Part shown: piece by piece, positions 23,767 to 33,707 of the stretch
Numbering within the stretch: position 1 is the first letter of the stretch
Layout: each line of letters begins with the position of its first letter
NCBI GenBank assembly: GCA_013339765.2
Contig: CM023457.1
Coordinates: 48,567,847 to 48,631,846, forward strand
Length of the DNA stretch: 64,000 nt
Direction of reading: 5' to 3'
DNA from: Haemaphysalis longicornis
Taxonomy: Eukaryota > Arthropoda > Arachnida > Ixodida > Ixodidae
Position numbers and translations under genes: made by a program
Notes under the pieces: generated by a model
Seen by the model: only the letters and a program-made list of their open reading frames with translations
What the model was told of the DNA's origin: nothing
The model's database searches: none

Positions 23767-24887
23767 TGTTGAGGAACAGGACCCAAGGCCGCGGCTCCAC
23801 TAAAGCCGCGCTTTAATCCCCTCTCCTTTCACTAGCTCATGATGATGATCGTACCCTTCTTGAGAGACTGTCTTCGTCTTTTTTCTCAACATACTCCCAC
23901 CCGTGATAATAAGGCCGACACATATACACACAGAATGCCCGGGGAGGAAACAGTTAGAGAAATAAAATGACGATTCTGGCCGCAGTCTCGTTGAATCTTG
24001 GTATGCCCGTCTGCCATAGATCGTTATCCGTTTTCTCCAACGATGCCTTGAAGTTCGATGCTGCTTCCTAACGATGGTCTTCTTTAGGATCGGCGATGGA
24101 GGTATAACAACACTCTGTTGCGCTTCACAGAAGACAAAGCGGACTGTCGTGCATCTAGGTAGTCTCTCATGTCGTCATGGTAGGAATTGTGTGCGCAGCT
24201 GAACCTTTCTTATGTGACCTTGCCTAATAAAAGTTGAGGATCGAATTCCCTTTCGCCGGACTGAATAAGTTAATAGTTTACGGGAATGTCCAGTAGTTCT
24301 GATCCCCGGGCCGATTCTGGCAGCCTCACTCTTCTTGCTGTGCTTGTGCCGAAGTCTGTGCCTCTTGCACCGGTTTTTTTGGATGAGAGATTCCTGGAGG
24401 GTTTCAAGCACACCAGCGTCGAAATCGGTGAGCTCGCAATGTTTTCAATCATTTTAGCGAGCTCGGGCACTTCTGCCCGGAGAGTGTCCTTCAGCTGTTT
24501 CATTTGACCCACGATTTGGCTGTCTTTGGTAGACTCGGTGTCAACAGGGAGGGTGTTCCGGCCAAGGTGCTGCTGCTGGACATCTCCGGGTTCCAGGTGG
24601 GCGGTGCGACGTGCTGAGCAGCCAGCCATGACGGGCGCAGTTCACGGGCAAGGGCTCCAGGATCAGGAGATCAAGGCATGTTCCGGGCCTCGCGTGCCTC
24701 GAAGTCGCTCTGCGCCGTCGTCAGGAGTCCACTGGGCCGTTCCTTCTGGGTTTTGGTACCGGAATGTTGAGGAACAGGACCCAAGGCCACGGCTCCGCAA
24801 CAGACGCACTTTAAATCTCCTCTTTCACTAGTTCATGATGATAATGATACCCTTCTTGACACGCCGTCGTCGCCCTTTTTCTCAACA
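23767..24887 (-). mobile_element. TRIM-like non-autonomous LTR retrotransposon
   Basis: Two direct repeats, 23767-23891 (125 bp) and 24765-24887 (123 bp), both begin TGTTGAGGAACAGGACCC and both end CTCAACA, giving perfect 7-base terminal inverted repeats TGTTGAG/CTCAACA. Read on the minus strand, the upper repeat is followed after a few bases by CGGTACCAAAACCCAGAAGG, close to the common insect primer site TGGTGCCGAAACCCGGGA. The lower repeat is preceded by the purine run GGGTGGGAG, a polypurine tract. The element is 1.12 kb with LTRs near 125 bp, the size class of terminal-repeat retrotransposons in miniature. No clean target duplication was found (left flank GGTCT, right flank ATGCT). P-element sequence lies on both sides. 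Confidence 0.75.
24270..24629 (-). CDS. Small internal frame of the TRIM-like element
   Basis: A 119-residue open frame near the expected gag position, with a short amphipathic helix (QLKDTLRAEVPELAKMIENI). No zinc knuckle or recognised gag domain. It may be a gag remnant or chance; nothing is claimed about function. Confidence 0.3.
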   Translation of the reverse strand: MAGCSARRTAHLEPGDVQQQHLGRNTLPVDTESTKDSQIVGQMKQLKDTLRAEVPELAKMIENIASSPISTLVCLKPSRNLSSKKTGARGTDFGTSTARRVRLPESARGSELLDIPVNY

Positions 24888-24894
24888 ATGCTTT

Positions 24895-25335
24895 CGGCAT
24901 GGTGAAATGCTGATGAGGCCACGTAGGTCTTTCCTTGCAACGTAATAGGCAGCCGCATCGTCATTAGTGTGGGAGTGGGTGTCTTGCGCAATCACTGAGA
25001 TGTCATCGAAAGGCTGGGAAGGCATCGGGCTCCCTTTTCCACGCTGTCAGCCCGGGAAGCACTGTTCAACGAGAATGGTGATACTTCATGGAGGAGTTCC
25101 GACCTGTCATCTTCTACGTTACCTTTGTCTTCAGACAGCTTGAACTGAGCAACATTAGGGTTTGTGCTGCAGCCATTCTTTTGCGTGATGTGTCCAAACA
25201 TGTTCTCGAGTGGCTCCTGCAGCAGCCGATCGAGTTAGTAAGGATAAGAAGTTGCAATTGTTAGAGCGATCTTGCCAGAGCCTAGAATGGCCCGCATGGT
25301 TATCTGCCACCCAACAATGGTTTGCGTTCTGTACG
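24895..25335 (-). pseudogene. P-element transposase C-terminal region, right of the TRIM
   Basis: In minus order: QTIVGWQITMRAILG (25330-25280), LDRLLQEPLENMFGHIT (about 25230-25180), NGCSTNPNVAQFKLSEDKG, an acidic stretch, then DDISVIAQDTHSHTND and AAAYYVARK near 24930. This is the 'TSRL-QD-LEN-FG' block followed by the 'YYLAGYVARK' block of P/THAP9 transposases. Frame changes occur near 25250 and 25050. It resumes at 23766 on the far side of the TRIM element. A paralogous copy of its last part lies at 26115-26290. Confidence 0.7.
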
Positions 25336-25645
25336 TTCTGTACGACGAATGCAGTTGGCTTGCTGGCTTTGCCTTGAGGCCATCACGTCCAGTGGAGGCC
25401 ACCCATGCCGTTAATATGCACAGGTGATTAAGGGAACAGTGTACAAGTTGTTTGCAATCACGGATGGCCTGCTGCCAGTCTAAACAGCAACGCGGCACAT
25501 TGGTTTGAGCATTTGAAAAAAAGAGAGTTCACTGCAACAGGTACCCCAGTAAGCAACATGAAAGCTTGTCTTATTCTACCCAGCAGCCAGTGCAGTTGTG
25601 CTGTTAGCAACACTGGAAATATGCGTGTCTTGTTAATTGCGTACT
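25333..25645 (-). repeat. Repeat copy A (downstream of piggyBac coding end)
   Basis: Nearly the same ~310 bases recur, same orientation, at 27085-27415. Shared landmarks: GCACATTGGTTTGAGCA, CATGAAAGCTTGTCTTATTC in this copy, and CATGTCTTGTTAATTG-type ends. It starts immediately after the piggyBac stop, so it is probably that family's 3' non-coding region. Confidence 0.7.
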
Positions 25646-26085
25646 TTTGCGTACACTCCGCACTTCCTGCAGCACACGCACGTCTTGGATGTGCAACCTT
25701 CTTTGCAACACTGCTGGGAATTTGGGGTTGCGATATGCTGAGGCCAGTGTTCTTTCCCATCAAAGCGCACGGACATTGTTACAAGAGGCATAGGGTTGTG
25801 AGCAGGTTTCAGTACCTTCTGCAGAGATTCTCAGGCAAGGTCTTCCTCTTTTCTTTTCACATGGCCGGTTCAAATGAATCGGACTTAGCGCAGCATCTGT
25901 CTCGAACTCTAGCATATCTTTCGTTTTTTTGCAATGACGCTCTTCAGCACTTGCATCCCGTAGGTACTGCAGCCACGAGTTAGCTAGCGCAAATGATGTT
26001 AAATGAGGGATCACTCTAACGGGCCATTTCTTTGCTTTTGTGCGAATGAGTAGAGCGACATGACAAAATTGCTCTACGGCAACTC
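25630..26085 (-). pseudogene. piggyBac transposase C-terminus with zinc-ribbon tail
   Basis: Minus frame reads LIRTKAKKWPVRVIPHLTSF, ALANSWLQYLRDASAEE, CKKTKDMLEF and a basic stretch. After a frameshift near 25760 comes VRFDGKEHWPQHIATPNSQQ, CCKEGCTSKTCVCCRKCGVY and a stop near 25632. The 'RIRTKKWPVR---H---LA--NSWL-Y' block and the C-terminal Cys-rich ribbon are diagnostic for piggyBac. The catalytic core upstream is missing; P-type sequence abuts it instead. Confidence 0.8.
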
Positions 26086-26094
26086 TGAACAGCT

Positions 26095-26362
26095 GCAGCC
26101 ATTTGTGTAGCAAATATCTTGCAATGTAATAGGCAGTCGCATCGTCAATAGTGTGGGAGTGGACGTCGTGCGCGAGCACTGAAATGTAATCGAATAACGG
26201 GCCCTCCCCTTTCCACGCTGTCCGCCAGGGAAGCACTGTTCGACGAGAATGGTGAGACTTCATGGAGGAGTTCTGACCTGTCATTAGTTCGGCATCACCT
26301 TTGCGAAGTGCAAAGCGACACTTCTGCGGAGTTTTTTTTAGGGCTGGAGCTGTTGAGAGCAT
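26095..26362 (-). pseudogene. P-element C-terminal fragment fused in frame to piggyBac
   Basis: Reads LFDYISVLAHDVHSHTIDDA and TAYYIARYLLHKW, homologous to the P-type block at 24925-25105, in the same open frame as the piggyBac C-terminus that follows. The junction (about 26090) is not a known domain arrangement, so it is read as two dead elements joined by insertion or deletion. The frame is open by chance or recent origin. Confidence 0.55.
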
Positions 26363-26689
26363 CGGAGAGCTTATCCATCCTATCGTTGAAAGATGCTGTT
26401 GCTATCGCAGTTGCTGGAAGCCCACTTGCATAGATAAGTGCCATATGTGCTACGCAAACTTAGGCGCTAAGTGCTTGCGTTGCTCTGCTTACCTTCATGT
26501 TAGAGAATGGTTTAGAGAATGTTAGAGAACGGTGCCAGCATGTGATGTACCACACATCAGTATTAGCCTACACCTGAAACTGGAAAATCTAGACCTTCCA
26601 CTGCATTACCTTGCGACACTGGGACAACTGTTGGCGCAGCCATTTTGGTCAGTCGCATGTGGCCAGGATCCATGAACTCCTGTGTGCGA

Positions 26690-27030
26690 TGTTTATTATT
26701 TTTTATTTATTTCAAAATACTGTCAATCCCAGAAGGGATTAATACAGGAGGGACATGCCAGTAATACAGTGTCGTTTCAACCAACAACAACAAAGAAGTA
26801 AATCGTAAGTACAGAACATGGGAATTAAGAGAGAAAGCAGTCCAAGAGCGATCACAATATGTTCACTAATCGAATACAACAAACTAGTAGTAACAGATGA
26901 ACACAGAAACAGGAAGATAATAAAATGTAAAAAGAGATGACATTTGGCAAATAATACAGTCCAGGTACATACAAAAAAGGGGTCGCACAGTCGTTCACGT
27001 GAACAAGTATTCACCAAGGCGCTCACAAAA
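26690..27030 (-). mobile_element. Possible LINE 3' tail
   Basis: On the minus strand the segment ends TTGACAGTATTTTGAAATAA followed by ATAAA-rich repeats, like many tick non-LTR 3' ends. It accounts for the ~560 bases by which repeat copy B is longer than copy A. No coding domain seen. Confidence 0.35.
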
Positions 27031-27084
27031 CTTTTCGAATGTTGGCTGTGCTATCAAGGAATCGTCTGCAGTCATTTTGTTATT

Positions 27085-27415
27085 CTGTACGACGAATACA
27101 GTTGCCTTGCCAGCTTTGCCTTGATGTCATCACGTCCAGTGTAGGGCACCCACGCCGTTAACCTACATAGGTGGTTAAGGGAACACTACACATGATTTGC
27201 AATGACAGGTGCCCTGCTACTTGTCTAAGCAGCAACACTGGCACATTGGTTTGAGCACTTGAAAAGAAGAAAGTTCACTTGAGCGAGTACCCACGTATTG
27301 CATCCACCACATGTCACTTATATGCAACGGGAAAGCTTGTCTTATTCTACCCAGTGGTCGTGCAGTTTGCGCTATTAGCAACACTGAAAATATGCATGTC
27401 TTGTTAATTGTGTAA
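27085..27415 (-). repeat. Repeat copy B, paralogue of 25333-25645
   Basis: Same orientation and order of landmarks as copy A, roughly 80% alike by eye with a ~20 base insertion (CCACCACATGTCACTTATAT). No coding sequence remains on its upstream side. Confidence 0.7.
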
Positions 27416-28024
27416 GAGTGGTTAGGAACTATTTACATTACTCACCGCCTTCGTACGCAGAATGCAAACGCCGCGTGGGACAACGGGTGCCTACCGCTGA
27501 CACTTCAGCACTTGCGCAAACACCACAACCTCCCTAAAATATTTTTGTGTTCGATTACAAATGATTATAATGAGCGCAACAATGAAATATCGAGTACAAT
27601 AGTGATGGGTTAAGCACAAATAAACAAGTTATGGAGGTATAAAACCATTACAATGCGTGCGGACTATGCAGAAGTTAATAGGCTGAATATGACTAAAAAC
27701 AAAAACAAAAGGAACACCACATTTGGTTCAGAGGAAATGAAGCTGAACAAAATACATGCTATACAGGGTGGTGCGCCGATAACTGGAACGCTGTAAAAAA
27801 TTTTCGTGAGCGAACTGCCGCTCTGTTTGCACTCAAACTTTGCACAAAGGTCGAATTTCGTGGTCTATTTTGTTTTGTTTGACGCCGAGATGCCTATTTG
27901 ACGCCTATTTTGTTTGACCTGTGTATTCCAAAAATAAATAAAAACGATTTTCGCCTATGGGAAAATGGCGGCTGATTTGGATGTGTGAGCCAGCGCAAGT
28001 TGATGTTGGAACGACGGCGCCACC
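27416..28024. other. No recognisable gene
   Basis: AT-rich; contains ACAGGGTGGTGCGCCGATAA near 27773, which looks like a DNA-transposon tip, but no partner was found. Confidence 0.25.
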
Positions 28025-28645
28025 TGGGGTATTCAGAGCGAAACACACGTTTGGGATTCACAGTAGGAAGGAGCCAAATGGTGCAGCAGACGATCAGAAA
28101 ATGCACCTAGGAATGAGATAGCAGACGATCAGAAAACCCGGTTTCACATTTTCGGTTGACAGGTCCTATGGCCATGACTCCGGCATGATTCGAGAAGAGG
28201 GTCAAAGCGTCGATGGCCCACCTCTCCGTCAAATCAATGAGCCCACTCTTCTCCAGTATGCCAAGCAACGTCTCAATGTGAAACGGCCTGATGCCGCTGA
28301 TCCATGACACGCAAAAGTCGGACAGGTAGATCTGTTTGCGGTTGGGGTTTTCCTGAAACACCACTTGAATCGGGGCGAAGGGCATGTAGGGGTGCACGGG
28401 GGTAGGTCCGAAGGTCGGGTAAAATGGCAGAGTCCATTTGACCGCGCTCAGGTTGGCCGTCGTCGGCCGCGGCAGGACCACTGCCAGGTGGAGCTCGCCG
28501 GGCAGGGCCAGAGAAAATGCACCTAGGAATGAGATAGCAGACGATCAGAAAACCCGGTTTCACATTTTCTGATCGCCTGCTACTCCATTTGGCTCCTTCC
28601 TACCGTGAATCCCAAACGTGCGTCTCGCTCTGCATACCCCATCAT
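28025..28645. repeat. Composite inverted and direct repeat structure
   Basis: An ~80 base arm at 28025-28105 (CGTTTGGGATTCACAGTAGG) is repeated inverted at 28563-28645. A 55 base direct repeat (ACCTAGGAATGAGATAGCAG) lies at 28104-28159 and 28513-28569. Each direct repeat contains CAGACGATCAGAAAA, also present in the inverted arms. The central 355 bases are unique. Confidence 0.85.
28107..28514 (-). CDS. Unrecognised coding-like fragment inside the repeat structure
   Basis: A minus frame of about 130 residues reads like real globular protein: VKWTLPFYPTFGPTPVHPY, PFAPIQVVFQENPNRKQIYL, DFCVSWISGIRPFHIETLLG, LIDLTERWAIDALTLFSNH. No start of its own and no family recognised; the direct repeat forms its C-terminal end. 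Probably a piece of a captured exon. Confidence 0.4.
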   Translation of the reverse strand, partial: SLALPGELHLAVVLPRPTTANLSAVKWTLPFYPTFGPTPVHPYMPFAPIQVVFQENPNRKQIYLSDFCVSWISGIRPFHIETLLGILEKSGLIDLTERWAIDALTLFSNHAGVMAIGPVNRKCETGFSDRLLSHS

Positions 28646-28781
28646 AGTGAACGCACCAAGTGAGGCAGGACTCTTTCCCTTCGTCACTGGGTGTCTGTTG
28701 GTAGGAGGTTGTGGACCACAAGGGGTTTTCAGCAAAGGAGCAAGTGGAGTTGTTGCAGTTGTCAGTTCCACTGGTTGACAT
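28560..28781 (-). CDS. Small unrecognised frame, possibly an N-terminal exon
   Basis: ATG at 28781 (MSTSGTDNCNNSTCSFAENP) runs 73 residues, with an Asn/Ser/Cys-rich start and a basic end (RRTFGIHGRKEPNG). The last third is the inverted arm found again at 28025-28105. No domain recognised. Confidence 0.3.
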   Translation of the reverse strand: MSTSGTDNCNNSTCSFAENPLWSTTSYQQTPSDEGKESCLTWCVHYDGVCRARRTFGIHGRKEPNGVAGDQKM

Positions 28782-29769
28782 GGTGATCGGTTGGTGGGTG
28801 GATAGGGTGGTTTTATCTTGACTTCAAGGAGCCCTCAAACTGCGCACACGCAGCCGCAGATAACCTGGAATGTGGCATTGTAGCGGCGCATAGCAACAGC
28901 TTGTCACGCAGGCTTCAAACTTTCGATCGCAGGGAGGCGATGGCACATTCTCCCTGTGCAAACAGTCATTACCCTTCTTGAGCTCAGCGACCAGGTCGGT
29001 GAGGAATAAAATTCCCTGCAGAGCACGGAGTAGAAGCTCGCAGAAGCCCGTCGCAGAAGCCCGTCGCAGAAGCCCTCGCAGAAGCCTGTGGCCTAGACGA
29101 CAGGAGCGATGTTGGGCGCTGAGGCAGGAATGCAGGTGCTCGCCATCAAGTCATCCCATGTGTCGCTAGGCCTAGCTACGTCGTCCGTGGTCGCACATAG
29201 ATTGCGGACAATTGGCCGAAAGCCAGACTATAAAAGCTGTAGTTCTGCCTTGCTGCATTCGATAAAGAGGCAGGCGGCACTGTTGATGGCGTACGCGGCT
29301 TCTGGGGTAAGCTTTCTTCAGGAGGGATCGCAGTGTCCCCCAAGCGGTTGTCCAACTGGCCGGAGGGCCGGAGACCCCATCGGGCATGCTGGGGTTTTTC
29401 TGAGCGAAGGATTGGAGGACCGGAGGAAGGAAGGGGGTGTGGGGTGAAACATCACAACAACGCGGACTTACTCTCCCTGAACTCTATCTGAGCACATGTA
29501 GTTGCCTTTAGGGCTTGCCCGCAGAAACTGGGAAAGTGCTGCATTGCACTGTGCACACTCGAACTCGCGCGGCGAGGGCACAGCGTTATTCATTCTTATT
29601 GTTGAAGAAAGTTTTCCAATGCGTCTGGACCAAAACGGGGCAGAAGGACGAAAACAAAACCTTTCTTGATGAGTCGCAAGGTGCTGCTGTATCAACTTTG
29701 CTGACATGGTAGCTAGGATAACTCACGTCCAGAGGGGCTGTCATTTCTTATCCTTTCCAACATTTTTCA
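28782..29769. other. No firm gene; minisatellite inside
   Basis: At 29036-29093 a ~13 base unit (GTCGCAGAAGCCC) is repeated about four times. The rest shows short open frames without domains. Confidence 0.4.
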
Positions 29770-30262
29770 TGTTTTCAAACAAATTGCCCATATCGTGAAA
29801 GAAAGCATCGCCTTAGACACCTAAATGTCTCTCGGCTTGCTTCCTTGTTCGCAGTGCAAGCGGTGTGAACCAGGTGTGTATCTTGCCTAAGAACCAGGCA
29901 GTTGTTGCCACAATTGCCTCTTGCACATGGTAGTACAATGCAGGTGCCATGTCGTGGTGTAGCAGAGAGTATGCAGGGCCAACCTCCGTTCTGTCGCAGT
30001 GCATGGAATTTAAGCAAGCCTTTCTTAGCTCGGGAGCCAGCTGAAATTCTTTGCCTTCCTCAAGCTCAAGAAGCTCCTCAACATGTTCGAGAGAACCACT
30101 GCTGTGGGGATTTTTTCACCACATTGTCCAGCAACTCTATCTTGTCCCCCTCTGTAAAGTGCTCTCTCAGATTCTTCAAAAGATGGGGCACATTGGCGAA
30201 AAAGTACAGACGCCGGTTGGAGTCAGTAGGGTGCCACACTTCAAGTGTGGCACCCTACTCCA
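29770..30262 (-). pseudogene. P-element transposase, GTP-binding insertion region
   Basis: Minus frames joined read HPTDSNRRLYFFANVPHLLK, NLREHFTEGDKIELLDNVVK (30230-30130), then LLELEEGKEFQLAPELRKAC, MHCDRTEVGPAYSLLHHDMA (30005-29950) and ATTAWFLGKIHTWFTPLALR. 'NPTD-SR-LYFF-DVPHL-KNLR' followed by 'VGPA-SLL' is the middle of P/THAP9 transposases that carries the GTP-binding insertion. Frameshift near 30110. Isolated fragment without N- or C-terminal parts. Confidence 0.75.
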
Positions 30263-30948
30263 AGTTTTAAGTCCAAGTTCCAAGTTCCAAGTTTTGGAAC
30301 TTTCGCTTCTTTTTACTACTCTTGAAGCCATACGATCCCCACAGCCCTTGATTACAAGGGCCTGTGTCAGTAATGATGCCCTGGGCCTTAATGCCGGTGT
30401 CTTGACAGGCACGAACGAATTGGGGCATTAATTTTATTGTTAATGGTTTCTGTGTGACATGAGTGGCCGGTCAGTTCATAGGCCACTGCCTGCTTCCACC
30501 GGTGCGAAATGCCTCCCAGCATGCGCCTCCTTGGGCGCGCTGTTCCAGCCCCGCCTTCAGGCAATGCTTCGCATCAAGCGACACATACTCGGAGCGGAAA
30601 ACAGCAGGGATCTCTTCCCGAGAGTCGAAACCATGCAGAAAGCACCGCTACAACTTCGCGCCGCCATCGAGGGCGACTGGTACCACCTGCGTCAGTCGCG
30701 TGTCCGCGGCGACTCTGGTCATGGGGGAGTTTTCCAGACGCTCGAGAAACTTGTCCGGTGACTGCATATCTTGGGCACACGAGCAGCGTCGTTGGTGGCA
30801 CGATGAACGCACTAGTGGACACGCTTGTGGTACCCACTCCCAGGTGCGTGGCTGTGGGAAGCCAGACCTGCCATCACTCGGATCGTGCATGTACGCCGCA
30901 GTGCACTCACACTCTATCGCGGAGCCGTCAGTGCGCAGCAAGAGCTCA
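30263..30948. other. No recognisable gene
   Basis: GC-richer stretch with overlapping open frames on both strands at 30460-30960 but no domain signature. Confidence 0.3.
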
Positions 30949-32632
30949 TTAAAGGGACACTGAAGTGATATGTAAACATTGCGGGATTACTAGCGCAAAT
31001 TGTAGTCCGGAGTCCCCAGGCCATGTTTCGACCACTCTAGGCGCGTTTACGCGATTTTATTTAGTAGAAAAACTAATTCGAAAACGCTGTCCTCCTCTCT
31101 TTACGCTCGCCCATTTTCTGTGGCGTTTTCGTGTGACGTCAGGAGGGGATGAGCTGGCAATTGGCTGCGCCACGGCTGCGCTACCGGCGCTACTGCACGG
31201 CTCCCCGGCCGACAGAGTCAGTCGGCCCAGCGTTTCGTCCGCCGGCCGCCGGCGGGTCGTCGCAATCAAGAAGGTTAAAAAAAAAATTGCTTGGTCGCAA
31301 TTCGTTCGCTTAGTTGAAACGAAGCCAGGACACGTTTGTGAATGGAAGAATGTGCCTTTCTTTACTTGGTTTGTTTGTACACTGTATCTAGCTCCAAGTC
31401 AAGGTCGCTTCACACAAGCGCTGCACATGCGACGCTTCGCTGACTGGTACGCCAGTAGGAAAATATAAGGCCTCTTGAAGGCGGGAGAAGAGTCAGCGAA
31501 GTCAATATAGGTACTAAGCAAATAAAATCAACTGATATTTTTACCGTACAGCGTAAAACTAGGGCGCGGGAAGCACTTTTTTGCGCTGGGCGAACAAGCA
31601 CAGCGGTCAGCAGCACTACGCATCTGCGAACGCTTTTCCGTCTACGAAATGCAATTGCTAGACGTGAGCTACTGTGGAAACTCGGGCGACGCTTACTGCA
31701 CGATCGCAGTACAACAAATAGTCACCTAAGCGGCTTGAAATGCCAAAACTAAATAAAAGTGTAAACCGGTTGTACAATATATACCCTATATTAGCAAGGC
31801 ATTCGCGTCCCGCTCCGTGGCCTAGCGGTCTGGGGCGCTCGGAATTCCCGCAAATGTTTTGCGAGTCACGAGTTCGAATCCCCGCGGGTACGTGCTTTTT
31901 TTTTTTGTAAGTTGACTTTTTTGTTTTCCGCCGATGTTTTCTATATTGAGTTCACCTTTTTTTGGGCCGCAACGTTCATGGCTACACGAACTAGTTCACA
32001 AAACGCGCGCAGGCTGGCACTGGCGCGCTAGCGAGTTCTCGTTGGCGTGCTGTTGCCATAAGCACCGACTGCTTGCAGGCAGTGGGCACAGGCCAGAATG
32101 AAGACCCTTGGCCTGGTGCGAACACGCTTTTTACGATACAGGCATGAGGGAGGCAAGCTCCAAATATGGGGGAAAAGCGCATGACATTTGGGCGTCTGCG
32201 GGTACGCGGAGGGCGTTCATGCACTGCGTAGGTCTCGGCTAGTGAATGCCACGACTACAAGCCGTCCTGGGAGGCTTATCTTGTGCATTTTACAGCCGAC
32301 AACATGGCAGAAGCGCGGTACGATGATTACTGAGATATTGAGAATGCCCATCCAACAAAGCCATTGGTTATGTTTTACAGAACCGAAACCGAAACTTGTG
32401 TGATTGCTAACCTTGGGCATCGTCCAATCACGGCGCCCCTCCTCCCAACGTCACAGCCTTAGTTGGTGCGGCCACCGCAAACCGCGCATGGTAGTTTTTC
32501 TTCTTTCGCGCTTTGTAAAATAATTACCGATTTGTCAACCGGATAAACGATGAAAAGTGTGCTAATTTGAGCCAGTCTACGCAGTGCAAGCAAAAACGGG
32601 AGCTTGACAAATTCACTTCAGTGTCCCTTTAA
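30949..32632. mobile_element. TTAA-flanked TIR element (non-autonomous, ~1.68 kb)
   Basis: TTAA at 30949-30952 followed by AGGGACACTGAAGTGA; the exact inverse followed by TTAA at 32629-32632. The 16-base TIRs are perfect and TTAA is the piggyBac-type target. No transposase lies inside; the plus-strand open frame at 30965-31468 has no domain. Contains a tRNA-like sequence at about 31810. A large MITE-like piggyBac derivative is the simplest reading. Confidence 0.75.
31808..31906 (+). repeat. tRNA-like SINE head
   Basis: Near-consensus A box TGGCCTAGCGG at 31818-31828, strong B box GAGTTCGAATCC at 31870-31881, and a T-run terminator at 31897-31906. The 5' CGTCCCGC and 3' GCGGGTACG could pair with a bulge, but the T-stem (ACGAG against CCCCG) does not pair. 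It is a tRNA-derived pol III unit, not a functional tRNA gene. Confidence 0.6.
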
Positions 32633-33707
32633 CGTCAACTTGTAGCGCGCCTTCTAAGGCGGTTGTAGAGTCTAGGGACATACCAGAATGGGTCCCCGCT
32701 TGCATTATTCAACACTCAATAACTTGGTTCACTCAGAGGCGTGTGGCTGACTGTTTTTTTCTGCTCGCTGTAACCCCAACTTCCCTCTATGACGGCTAAC
32801 TGGAAACCAAGATGGGGCAGAGCCCGGAAGCTCTGTAGTCGTGCCTCATGCAACGGCGATGCCACTGTCCTCCTGAATACACGCCACATCGTCCTCTATG
32901 CCAGCACTGTCGCTAAGACGGTGCTGCTAATGGCGCGCGCTTATGGCGCTGGCGGTGATGTACAACTTTGTCAGACTGTCGGTACTTGCGCCGTTGTCTT
33001 CATTACAATAAGAATAAGGCTTATGTATTAGCAACACATGGTGGTGATTACAAAGCACGTATCTTTATAATTTAGGATGCAGGTGTACGAAAAACTATTT
33101 ACAGACACTTAAAGTGTCTGTCTTGAAATGTCAGCATACACTGACCCAGGGCCAACCTAGAGGCTCACATGTACAACAGAAAAAGTCAGGGTGTCTGCAT
33201 GCATACTTTATTGGGAAGTCAGCGGGGTTCCTTGCTGTCCGTATTCGGACTTTTTGTTCTCGCTTTGTTAAATTCTGCGCACGTTTGGTGAAGACTCAGC
33301 CCCTTATGGCTGCTTGGAAGGTAAGGTGCTAAGCCCGTGCCTCCATGACAACGGTTAGTCAGGCTGTCAAGAAGCCGCTGGGCGTTGGTGTGGTTGTCAT
33401 GGGGTCGTGGGGTGCCATCGAATTGTGGGTCAGTGCCTTTGCCTGGAACAACCAGGATGGCCTCCCAGGCTTGTTGTGCCTGGGCCTATCCATGAAGCAA
33501 CAGGGTAGGTGGTCCTCCAGGGTGCCGTTCTCTCCCTCGCGCTGATGTCGTCAGAGCCTGGCGTGCTGTAAAGTATGTGGGAAGCCTGATGTAAAATACT
33601 TGCTTGACACCCATCTTGACACCCATGACACCCATCATGGGTGTAATGGTTTTTTTTAACACAGTAAAAACACAGCTGCATGGTGCAGGGTAGATCAGTG
33701 CTTCTCC
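32633..33707. other. No recognisable gene
   Basis: Near 33600-33640 the 8-base GACACCCA recurs several times. No domain in either strand. Confidence 0.3.

Noticed and set aside
23762..24892. Five-base target duplication around the TRIM element
   Set aside because: Flanks GGTCT and ATGCT share only two positions; the call rests on LTR structure and P-element flanks.
29036..29093. CRISPR-like array
   Set aside because: Units are contiguous ~13 base repeats without spacers, in a eukaryotic sequence; a minisatellite.
31808..31892. Functional tRNA gene
   Set aside because: A and B boxes are good but the T-stem does not pair and no acceptable anticodon arm forms; a SINE-like unit is more likely.
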